A DNA stretch of 64,000 nt from Chaenocephalus aceratus. Taxonomy: Eukaryota > Chordata > Actinopteri > Perciformes > Channichthyidae. Positions 22,430 through 36,462 of the stretch are shown here, in pieces (the stretch's first letter is position 1; every line of letters starts with the position of its first letter). The stretch spans positions 21,576,824 to 21,640,823 of the forward strand of contig CM043808.1 of the NCBI GenBank assembly GCA_023974075.1. The letters run 5' to 3'. The notes under the pieces were generated by a model. That model made no database searches. It was not told where the DNA came from and saw only the letters and a program-made list of their open reading frames with translations. The position numbers were made by a program, and so were the translations under genes.

Positions 22430-23167
22430 ATGGGCCCAGCAGATCCTTTTGAGCAGGAACTATTGGATTATACCTTCTCTTTGACTAACTGCGCTCATCG
22501 ATGGATAGGAGCGGTCAGGGTTCAGCAGCGAGATGCTGCTCTGGCAGATGCATTCCACCTTACGATGAAGAGTCAAGATTTGGTTAAATTCTTACCTGCC
22601 TGGCTTTTGGATTACCTCACGATTTGTTTTCCCCATCCTGATAGACCCAGGTCTCCCAATTCCCTTTTTGATACCACACACATCGGTGTGGTCCGTTTGG
22701 CATCAGCCCCTGCTTCTCACCCAGTGTTTGCTACAGTCCAGGAGCCATTCGCTGGTACTCGTCTGGCTTTTGGAGGTCCACGGAGCCTCCAAACGGCTCC
22801 TAAAAGAAGGAGTCGCAAGGCCAGGTTAGCAGCACGAGCCCAAAGGGCCATGGTTACAGACCCAGTTCTGGCCCCAGCAGCCATGGTTCTTGCTCCAGAA
22901 CCGAACCCGTGCCTTTCGAGGTTCTGCTGGGGATCCTGCCAGCTCTATGTCCAGTCCGTTGGAGGCCCCGCCATCCTCTGTCTCGCCGGGGGTGCTGCCA
23001 ACTCCTGGTCCTCTTCCGTGGGGGATCCTGCCGAGGCCTATCCCACCGGCTCCGGTTCCTGTTCGGCCGACACCGGGCTCTGCTCGGCCTCTGGAGCTGT
23101 CTGGTCTTCGCCCTCGAGCCCGGCCCCCTGTGAGCCGTATTCTTCGCCCTCGAGCCCGGCCCCCTGA
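22430..23167 (+). CDS. Proline-rich frame of LTR element, possibly gag-derived
   Basis: The frame opens at ATG 22430, a few bases after the primer site, and encodes 245 residues. The first 90 (MGPADPFEQELLDYTFSLTN onward) look like folded protein sequence. The rest is low-complexity proline, serine and alanine with an R/K-rich patch (KRRSRKARLAARAQR). I do not recognise a gag, protease or polymerase domain. The related element at 51956 has a matching start (MDPADSAFL) in the same position, so the frame is a shared trait of the family and may act as a minimal gag-like or RNA-binding protein. Function unknown. Confidence 0.4.
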   Translation: MGPADPFEQELLDYTFSLTNCAHRWIGAVRVQQRDAALADAFHLTMKSQDLVKFLPAWLLDYLTICFPHPDRPRSPNSLFDTTHIGVVRLASAPASHPVFATVQEPFAGTRLAFGGPRSLQTAPKRRSRKARLAARAQRAMVTDPVLAPAAMVLAPEPNPCLSRFCWGSCQLYVQSVGGPAILCLAGGAANSWSSSVGDPAEAYPTGSGSCSADTGLCSASGAVWSSPSSPAPCEPYSSPSSPAP

Positions 23168-23518
23168 GGGCCACGGCCTTCGCCCTCGAGCCCGGCCCCC
23201 TGACTTTCCCGGCCGGGGCCCTCGCCCTCATGCTCGGCCCCCTGAGTTCGCCCGCGGTGGCCTTCGCTCCTCCATAATCCCCACCTTGGACTCTGTCTTG
23301 CCCCCGAACCATCCGCCCGAGATCCCTTCCTGGTCCTCTGCTGTGCCCCTGGGCGGTCAGCTCAGTCCCGTCCTCCTGAACCCCTCCACCCACCCTGGTG
23401 GCTTAGCGATGCGTCCCTCCTCCGGACCCCCTCCACCCACCCTGCTTGAGGTTTTGGACTTTTGTGGTTTTGTTTTGGGACGTCTGGGATCCGTCCCTTG
23501 AGGGGGGGGGGGGGGTAA

Positions 23519-23941
23519 TGTCACGATCTGTCTGTGTTGTGTTTTGTCTTGTCTAGATCTGTCTTTGGTTTTCTGTTTGCGTTGTGTCTTGTCTAGATCT
23601 GTTTTTGGTTTTCTGTCTGCGTTGTGTTTTGTCTGGTTTAGATCTGTCTGTGGTTCCCTGTCGTTAGTTTCCCTGGTGTGTCTAATTTACCCGATTGTGT
23701 TCACCTGGTGTCCCTGTGTTTTCTCCTCCCTCCTCACCTGTGTCTTGTTTGTATGATTAGTCTTGTGTGTATTTAAGTTCTGGTTTTTCTGTCTGTCTTT
23801 GTCGGTTCGTCTTGTGTAATGACTTGGTCTGCAGTGAGTGTTCTGTTCAATCTTTGTTAAATCGTTTAGCCTTGAAATAAAGGAGATATTTTTGTCACTT
23901 GAATCTGCATTTGGGTCCTGCTTCCTACACACATCGTAACA
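23519..23941 (+). repeat. 3' LTR
   Basis: 423 bp, nearly identical to the 5' LTR apart from one extra U3 unit of about 40 bp and a few substitutions. Ends CATCGTAACA and is followed by the TATAT duplication. Confidence 0.85.
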
Positions 23942-24067
23942 TATATACCACTAACTGACCACACATTTTTTCTCACCCCAGTTAGCAGAGTGCTCACTCC
24001 CCTCCACTGCGGAGTTTGTTTCCTGGCCCAGTTATTTACAGTCAGCTGAGTGCTCCCCCTTGGCGCT

Positions 24068-25603
24068 ATGTTTAACGGCTGTAACACCTGTATGGCTTCT
24101 CTGCAACCAGAGGATGGCCATGACCTTTGCCCCTCTTGTCTTGGCCTCGAGCATCTGAGGGAGGGCCTTTCGGAGGACCCGTTCATGAATTGCACCATCA
24201 TGCCTCGTGCGGTAAGAGCTGCTAGACTAGCCGAGGTTGAACTACTGACTAAGGGTGGCCTTCCCCCTGCACAGTCGACTACATCCCAACCTACCCGTCC
24301 TAGGCGTCGGGCAGCAGAGGCTGCGTGTGCCCCGCCCAAAAAGAGGACTAAGCCTGATAGGCTGTCCTCTAGGGTGGACCTACTCACTACTGAGCTTGCC
24401 CAGATGAAGTCACTCCTCTTGGCTCTCCATTCTGGTGTCCGTACAGAGCACGCCGCTGCACCCAGTCCACCCATGGCTGAACTGATTCCAGATGACGATG
24501 TGTTCTCGATGGCAGCTTCAGCCACTCAATTTAATGAGTATGACGGAGAGGGCCCGTCCCATGCTTCTAGGCCTGGCTCCTGTACCTCAGCTCATGCATC
24601 CTCGGAGGGGGCGGATGTCGGCTCCATGGGTACCGTCATCCGCATGGCACTGGCTCGCCAGCAGCTGGATGTACAGCAGCCCGAAACAGCGCCTGCCAGT
24701 GCGTTCTTCAGGCGCACTTTGGCACCCGCCACCCTTGCAGTTCCTCCCTCTTGTGAGTATTTGAAGGAGTTACATGCATGCTGGAGGGACACTAAGACTC
24801 TTTCCCGTCTTACGTTCGATGGCCGAGCCCTAGCAGCCATGCAGGATGCGGCAAAGGTCGGCCTTGACCACATGCCGGCTGTTGAGCCTACCCTCATAGT
24901 TTCCCCTGACGAAGCTCTGAGGTCGGAGGCCAGGCGCCCTCGACCCCAATGTCGGGTCACTGATGACCTGCTCACTAAGGCTTACAATGTAGCGGCACGC
25001 ATGGGCCATATAGGCAATTCCCTCTCTCACCTCATGCTCGCCCTCTCAGCTTCCCTGCAGCAGGAGGCTCTTAGCGCTTCCGCTACCAGACTCAGTGACG
25101 CCTCATTACAGGCGTTTGCTCTGATGTCTAGAGAGCTTGGGCGCCTGATGTCCACTCTCGTCCAGACTCGTCGGCAGGTTTGGCTGGCACAGTCACGTCC
25201 CGAGGCCGCTCCCGTCCATCGGCTCACCCTGGTGCCCGCCAGGGGCCTCGGTATCCCACGAGGGGGCCGGCCCGCTACGGTCCTGTTAACTCTCCCCCAA
25301 GGCAGCTTCGGTATCCGGTGCCTAACCGTCGCCCCCCCAGAGCCTCCAGAGGCCAGGGGGCAAGGTACTGAGGGTCTGGTGCCGGCTGTCGATTATTTCT
25401 CCCAGCAGCAGCTCAACTACTGGGTAGCTCAAGCGTCAGACCCCTGGGTGGTTTCCACCTTAACCCAGGGGTACAAGCTTCAGTTCCGACGCCGGCCCCC
25501 AGCCTTCAGCCGGGTCAAAATGACCACCATAAGCGACCCGGCAAAAGAAATCGCCCTAAACCAGGAGCTAAAAGCTAAAGCACCGGTCATCCAGTATTCA
25601 TAG
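24068..25603 (+). CDS. DIRS-type gag-like protein, truncated into RT
   Basis: The ATG at 24068 opens a 511-residue frame. Near its start is a cysteine-rich motif, CNTC followed by DGHDLCPSCLG and a further cysteine and histidines, which I recognise as typical of the first ORF of fish DIRS-like elements. A basic patch (RPRRR, PKKRTK) follows, then a helical region of about 200 residues. The C-terminal end reads WVVSTLTQGYKLQF and then RRPPAF, which resembles the segment that leads into the DIRS reverse transcriptase. The frame stops before any catalytic motif. In intact elements the protein would package the RNA; this copy cannot encode the enzymatic part. No homologous search was possible. 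Confidence 0.6.
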   Translation: MFNGCNTCMASLQPEDGHDLCPSCLGLEHLREGLSEDPFMNCTIMPRAVRAARLAEVELLTKGGLPPAQSTTSQPTRPRRRAAEAACAPPKKRTKPDRLSSRVDLLTTELAQMKSLLLALHSGVRTEHAAAPSPPMAELIPDDDVFSMAASATQFNEYDGEGPSHASRPGSCTSAHASSEGADVGSMGTVIRMALARQQLDVQQPETAPASAFFRRTLAPATLAVPPSCEYLKELHACWRDTKTLSRLTFDGRALAAMQDAAKVGLDHMPAVEPTLIVSPDEALRSEARRPRPQCRVTDDLLTKAYNVAARMGHIGNSLSHLMLALSASLQQEALSASATRLSDASLQAFALMSRELGRLMSTLVQTRRQVWLAQSRPEAAPVHRLTLVPARGLGIPRGGRPATVLLTLPQGSFGIRCLTVAPPEPPEARGQGTEGLVPAVDYFSQQQLNYWVAQASDPWVVSTLTQGYKLQFRRRPPAFSRVKMTTISDPAKEIALNQELKAKAPVIQYS

Positions 25604-25640
25604 GACCGTAGTTACATACGTAACTATCGTTTTTAACCCT

Positions 25641-27591
25641 ACCTAAAGGATATTTACTCCAGGCCATGGAAGAATAAGAAGGAGAATCATTAAGGATCCC
25701 AAATAATAAGGCCCCTTCTCCCTGTTGAATGTAATTCAACTCTACTTTTCTCTGGTGGATTGATGGAACTGACCGAATCCCATTTTACTGGATTTTACAA
25801 ATACAATTGTTTGATGATGAAATCGTTTTTTAAGAGGGAAAGAGCTCTCCAAGCAAATAAGTCACTATGGTGACAAAAGTTCTCACTGTATATTAAACAA
25901 CTTATTCACACTATCCTGTCTGCTCTGAAAATGTTTTATGGAGCATTCGAGCGAACAGACCAATGCAACTATAAGCTACATTAGTTTTCTTCATTCTCCA
26001 TTTCTAAATGTTTTCTTAATTGCTTATTATTGGTCAATGGTGTGCATTTTTTTAAAGGTCCCCAAAGCTTTTCTACGTGTTAAAAGGTTGTGCCGTTAAA
26101 AGGTTGGACATTTTACTGTTTTATCATATTTGTTTAAACCGTAAAACTAAGCAGCACTGATCAAATACGAATGAAGAATCTCCTTGCATCTGCATTTTTT
26201 TCTTCTTCCCATATGTTTTTGGATAAATATCTCAGTTTGACTATCTCTAAAAAAGTTTGTGATCCGGCTGCCATGTTGAAGAAAGGCTAAGCCAAAACTG
26301 AGCACCACCCACCAACCAAAGCATACGTCCTTATTTTAAGTAAACTAAAATAAGTCTCTTAAAAAACTCAGGTGAGAAATGTGCAATGCAGTTACAGAAT
26401 CTTCCAGTTCATAATTATAAATCAACATTACGTTGTAGACTCCTCCACTCCGATACCTGTGGGGATTTTTTTCACAGATTATCTGTTTCTTGCACAACGT
26501 CAAAATATAGGGAGAGCTTGAACAAATATCATCAAAAGTTGTTTTTATATAAGTTCCCAACTGAACTGTCCATCTTGAATGGCAATCAATCAATTGTGTT
26601 GTTGTAAGACGGAAGTCTAGTGGCCCTAATAAAATGTATTAATTCAAACAGTCAATGCAGGCCCAGTGGACCCTCACTTGTAAAGTAATAACCACACCCA
26701 AATGTGTAAGCTGTACTCCTGTTTAAAATGCTGTATGAGTAAATGCTTGGGATCTCATGTTTCTCAGCTGGCTCTAAAAGAAAGAAAGAAGGAAATAGTC
26801 CATGCATGAGCCAGTACTGTTGGCTGCCTTCCTTATCATCCTTTTTTCTGCTATGAATAATAACTACTAATGTATGTTTGCTATTATCTGATTATTCCCC
26901 CACTGAGAGCCGCTCCTTGGGCCAATCATTAGGTGCTGGACCTCTCCTTACATGTATGCCTGAAGTGCAGACATGATTGGGATCCTGCTGTTGGCCTACA
27001 CTAAGACCATATGTTTGCAGCACGCTAATAATATACAAATGTATACACAAAGCTGTAAGACAGTCAAGGAGTGATGAGTGAAAGCTGTGGCGTATAGTTT
27101 ATTGGTTCAGAGGAGTATGGTAAAACAAATGAGACAACACTGTGGAATGTGTTTGTTTAGACAGGATGCTCCAGTGTCTCTCAATGTCCAGGACTGCAGA
27201 TTTACCATGTTTACTTACTTTAGAGAATTGAAGACAACACATGAAGATGACAGAAAAACAAGATAACTGTGCCGAGGCATTACCCAGTACTTAAGAAGTG
27301 ACTCATACAGTATCCCTCTCTTCTTTGGAATCCACACATGATTAGTCATGCCTCATCATCTGATCCAATGTCTCCTCTGAGGGTCAGCATAACTAACCGG
27401 CATTTTATAATCTTCTACAGCATGCCTGAAAAGCTAGCATTTCTGTATCCAGGGCCCATTACTGAACTCACACCGTATGTTTGAAGACGATGGAGCTCTT
27501 CCCAGATGTTGTTCCCCCTGGGAGCAATTGATACTAACAGACTTTTGGCCTTTTGCCAGGCCACGTCCACTCAGTACACACCGCTGACGAG
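25641..27591. other. Unassigned DNA
   Basis: AT-rich, no gene or repeat recognised. Confidence 0.4.
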
Positions 27592-29305
<1,714 letters not shown>

Positions 29306-29313
29306 ATTCTCCC

Positions 29314-30322
29314 TAGTGCTGCGTACCTGGACTCACATTCAGGTTCAGGTCCGGACTCAAGTCCAGAGGTTCAGGTTCAGGTCCGGACTTATAAGTCCGG
29401 ACCTGAACCCATGGCTTGTGTCAAGTTGTGCGAGTAACTAAAGTGAACTTATTGTGAGCTAATTATCAATTGAAATTAACTCATAAACAACTCAAATTCA
29501 AACTCGTCAGGTTTATTGTGCTCCCTTCCAACTTGTGTCTACATTTCTCTAAAAAGTACATGTAAATGTAAAAAAACACTTTTTTTCACTTAGTCTACAA
29601 ATGACTTATGACAGCAACTACAGTGAACTACTACAAAGTTCAAACATTTATTTCATTTACCAAACTAAAGTAACCAAACAGTCCCTGAGCTGACTGAGCC
29701 TAAATCCCTAAAACGTAGCTGAAAGGTAGAGTGTAGAGTAGACTATACACATTACACTGTTACACACCTACTATACAGTATAGGCTACACTGTAGTGACT
29801 GTACAGTCAGAGTGTACTGTACTGTCTGTACACCATGTCTTTTCTACAACTCTACATGTTTACAGTACATACTACATACATAGTGATGTACATACATACT
29901 GTTAGAAATTAAAATCAATGTTGATATGGCGTAATTTTAAATTAAATACACTATTTAATTTAAATCAGTTTTATTCTGAAAATCCGGAAGTTCACACTAT
30001 TTACTTAATACTTTTATTCTGAAAATTCTTCACTTCCGGTTAGCATTAGCATGTGGCGAAATGCTACGTCTTCAAACCGTGAATCGAAGGTGAAATGACA
30101 TGTGATGTTGTACACTGAGCACACTGGGATTAGCACTCATTTATTGACACTGAATAACGTTTATCAGGGAATGTTTAAATAACCACAGACACCAGAATAT
30201 ACGTAAATGCTAGTTTTTTTGCGAGTCCAAGTACCGGTTCCTGATGTTCCGGTTTTAACCGGACTTGAACCGAAACTTTTTACAAGTCCAGTATCGGTTC
30301 GGCGTACCGGTACGCAGCACTA
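29314..30322. mobile_element. hAT-type MITE, 1,009 bp
   Basis: ATTCTCCC flanks both ends exactly (29306-29313 and 30323-30330), an 8-bp duplication. The ends are TAGTGCTGCGTACC and its inverse. Subterminal GGTTCAGGTCCGGAC-like motifs are repeated on both sides and form inverted pairs (AGTCCGGACCTGAACC). There is no coding frame. The 8-bp duplication supports hAT (family knowledge). Confidence 0.8.
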
Positions 30323-30534
30323 ATTCTCCCTAGTCACATGACCATGATGTGCTGTGTTCCCGTTTGATCCCGCTCGTCCTGATGACAGAGCAGGAGAACC
30401 CGACCTCACGCATGAAACAGGATCTTTTCTGTGGCGAACTACTTACTCCCAAACATATGTGCAGTGCACAGAAACAGAAGAACACACACAGAGAAACATA
30501 GTCATGCATATATTGTAATTGAGAGGGACACATA

Positions 30535-32137
<1,603 letters not shown>

Positions 32138-32563
32138 TATGTGCAATACTTTGTTATCTAATATTCATCAGTTTTTCCCCCCCGACACTTGATACCTTTG
32201 CACTGGCACATGTCTGTTGCTGAGTTGTGTAAAACTAAACGTCCTCCCTTGTTAGTTTACTTTACTGGGAAAAAAGAAAGTGAAAAAAAGCCAAGTGAAG
32301 TGAACAAAAATCTTAGATAGACCATAAAACAACAAATGGGAGATGGAAAAATGTTGAGAAAGATAGCAGAAAATAAGAAGCATCAGTGGCGACTGGTCAT
32401 TAGGGGCAGCCCCACCTAGTGTCAGCAGAAAGTATTAAAAATAATGATTACAACAAAATGCAAAAAATATATATATATATAAAATATATTTTAAGATCAT
32501 GTTTAATCATCTGATTCGTCTGTACATTGCTGTTTTAGTCTGTGTTCTTCTAATTAGTGTATA

Positions 32564-33827
<1,264 letters not shown>

Positions 33828-36254
33828 TCTACAGTGTGTGCCTATTGAGCTGTTTAGAGCCATGTGGGACAAAACCTGATCATGCCCCTCCCTCTTACTG
33901 TCTAAGTGAACGGTGACTGTAAAAACTACACTGCGCATGCTCAGAGTATTGTCCTATTTAATGTGTGTGGCAAAAAAATAATGACCATCGGGGCACTGAG
34001 CTGCCATCCCCACCATACGTCATCTCACATAATTCAGAGCTGATTGGCTGTAAGTACGTGTGCCGCGAAAAGTGTGGTGTGTGAAGAGGAGACGAGAGAC
34101 GCGTCCTAAAACCCGGATGTAAGCTGCGCATGGCTTCCCTCCACAAAAAAGCAATGAGATTTCTCCATAGGATTTTAGAAAATAGCTCAAAATAAGATCT
34201 GTGGGAAACGTACCTGTTAGATAAATGCACGTTTTGTTCAGCCGGATAATATCCACATGTCTACCCTACTTTTATAATTTTCGAATGATAAATCTATCGA
34301 TTAGATTTATGATAGACTTTTGAAACTACAAGAAGATAAGGAGGACTTTTACCAAAAAGTAATAAAGATTTTTGTCCAGAAGGATAGGCAAATGGACTTC
34401 ATCTTCAAGTCAAGGTAAGATCGCAATAAACCTGAAGAGTCAGTGCCAGTGCTTCACCAGCCATGAACCTCACTGCAGAAGCTCATATATAGACATCTAA
34501 GTTTGTTGTGCCCCACCACTTTTATACATATAATAACGCCACTGAGAAGCATTGATAGAAAAAAAGATAAGGAAACCAGGAATGTGGACCGATAGTTTAA
34601 GGGCATTATAGTGTCAAATTTGCCGACGTTTTCAAAAGCCAGAAAAGTTTGTGTAGAACAGTGAACAGCACTAAAAGATTTGGAAGAGGCTGAATTGACA
34701 AAATTGTCACATCGTTCATTTGCTTTGCGATACAAAACGTGTTTTCTTTTGAAAACCAGCTACATTCTTTATGTTTGACTATGGTTGTGGCCAAACATTG
34801 TTGAGTTTCTATTATCAAAGGCCAGATTTAGCACTGCTATATTTTAATAGTAAGAAATATGGACCCCTTTATGTACAGCGGTACATAAACAAATATTAAA
34901 GAAATTGGTTGACTGCTGTTTTTAGCCTTTATTGTAAGCTACACCCATAGGAATAATGGGCACTTAGCAGCCCGTGTGATCATTTCAGAGAAAACACAAG
35001 CTGCAAACATGCCAAGTGTCTGTGGTTTTATGAAAGAAATTCTAGGCTTATCATTGCTCATCATCTCCAGCTGTGTGAACCGTGAAGCCACAAAATGTCT
35101 TTCAAGAAATGTAACACACAGTACAGTTTCTAACAAGCATAATTTAAAGCGATGTTACATGGCATGATAAAAGCAGTTGTAAAATAAATTACGAGGTGGA
35201 GAGCTCGAAGAACAATGCCAGCTTCAAAGAAGTATAAATGATGTTCTTCAAACTTAACCACTTTTAGATACAATAATAAAAAGCTGACAGCCAAATAACA
35301 TTAATGGAAATCACAGACACCTGCCAAGCAAATGATTTACTGATTGTTCATTGCATGTTTGTGTATCGTGTGTCTCAGCTTCTCTTTTCATGATCCAACA
35401 CAACGTTTATGTACGTTTTATTAGACCATTACGTTTAACCTTTTTTTGTGCAAGAACTAACTTGTGATCTAAACTTCTAATTGAAGGAAACAGCATCCAT
35501 TATCCTGCATGCTTTCCTGCTTCCTAGCTATTGCCTTCCCATCTTCCCAGAGCTTGAGGCACTGTAGCATTACCTTTGAAACGTGCTGGAAGAGGGAAGA
35601 CGAGTATTTCAGTGAAAACAGTGGATCATTGTTTTCGAAATACACTTCTCAACCCATCTTACTTTGCGTCATTCAAAACCACACCTACACACTCAAAGTT
35701 GAGACTGAGTGGGAGGTTTTCTCACTTTCTTTCAAGAAGATTTATGAGATACAAGTCACCTCGTACATTTCCAGGGTGTCACCCTGCCCTGTCTACTTGC
35801 AGTATCCGTATCAAAAGACTTCGCTGTGGTTTAGGTGTTCCACTTTGCACTTAAAGGCAGAATTGAGATACACCTAAGACCAAAACAATAATTCAAGGGA
35901 GTTCACCAAAGACGTGCAGTGTCATGTAGGAATTTAAGGGGGGAACAGGAATTAATTTACTTCAGTTGCAGAGGAAGTGTTGTGAAATTCAGTTTTGCAA
36001 CAGTAGTAGTGACATGTTACCCTAAATTACAGTGGTGTCTGGGCTCCTTCAGCTTGTTGAAGTTTCCTCAAATTAGTTTTCACTGCAATCGCCAACGATC
36101 AGAAACAATTGAATGTGGCATCTTTATACATGGTGTTAACTGTAGCCCCTACTGCACAACACAGAGTAATGTGAGATATCCACGAATGTAACGTCAAAGA
36201 TAAACCTAACACAAAAAGTAAAGAAATGTGTGTTTGGTAGATGATTTCTATGTT
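33828..36254. other. Unassigned DNA
   Basis: No supportable gene. The open frames at 35509-35877 overlap in two frames with no motif. No repeat family recognised. Confidence 0.4.
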
Positions 36255-36460
36255 GCAACGAGGGGTTACGTATGGTAACCCTTGTCATATAAGCACAGGC
36301 GGAGCCCTCCACTGGACTCTATGGGTACTACCTTATCATGCAAGCATTCACCTACTGAGACTTCTATAGACGTAGCCGGCCCCGGGGCGGGCCTACCTGT
36401 ATCTCACCGTATAAAAGGAGGCCTCGCCTTCTGACTGTCATCCTACACCTCTCTTACATT
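36255..36460 (+). mobile_element. Candidate DIRS terminal/promoter fragment
   Basis: Contains GGTTACGTATGGTAACC, then AGGCGGAGCC and CACTGGACTCTATGG, then a TATAAAA box (about 36410). The AGGCGG...ACTGGA block parallels the left part of the DIRS-like element at about 20318. It is cut off by the L2 tail. Confidence 0.4.
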
Positions 36461-36462
36461 AC

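Larger units (their letters stand above)
22028..23941 (+). mobile_element. Non-autonomous sushi/Tf1-like LTR retrotransposon
   Basis: TATAT flanks both ends (22023-22027 and 23942-23946). The 5' LTR is 22028-22410 and the 3' LTR 23519-23941; both begin TGTCACGATCTG and end CATCGTAACA. A poly-G tract ending GGGGTAA (about 23501-23518) precedes the 3' LTR and acts as the polypurine tract. The 1.1-kb interior has one proline-rich frame and no protease, reverse transcriptase or integrase, so the copy depends on proteins supplied elsewhere. It interrupts the 105-bp array of the DIRS-like element and is therefore younger. Confidence 0.8.
20318..25640 (+). mobile_element. Truncated DIRS-like retroelement
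   Basis: The left part (20318-20480) has an AGGCGGTGC...ACTGGA block, a GCGCATGCGC palindrome and a TATA-like ATAAATT, resembling the terminal promoter region of fish DIRS elements. A 105-bp tandem array follows, then an inserted LTR element (22028-23941), then a gag-like frame (24068-25603) whose last 40 or so residues resemble the start of a DIRS reverse transcriptase. The reverse transcriptase core, RNase H and tyrosine recombinase are missing. The sequence after the stop, ACCGTAGTTACATACGTAAC, may be the 3' terminal repeat. The family call rests on the gag cysteine pattern and is moderately secure; the exact ends are not. Confidence 0.55.

Noticed and set aside
22854..23501. Arginine/glycine-rich minus-strand frame and a second plus-strand frame
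   Set aside because: They are shadows of the GC-rich proline-coding region of the LTR element.
35509..35877. Possible host exon of 122 residues
   Set aside because: A second frame overlaps almost fully, there are no splice sites or motifs I recognise, and composition is ordinary.
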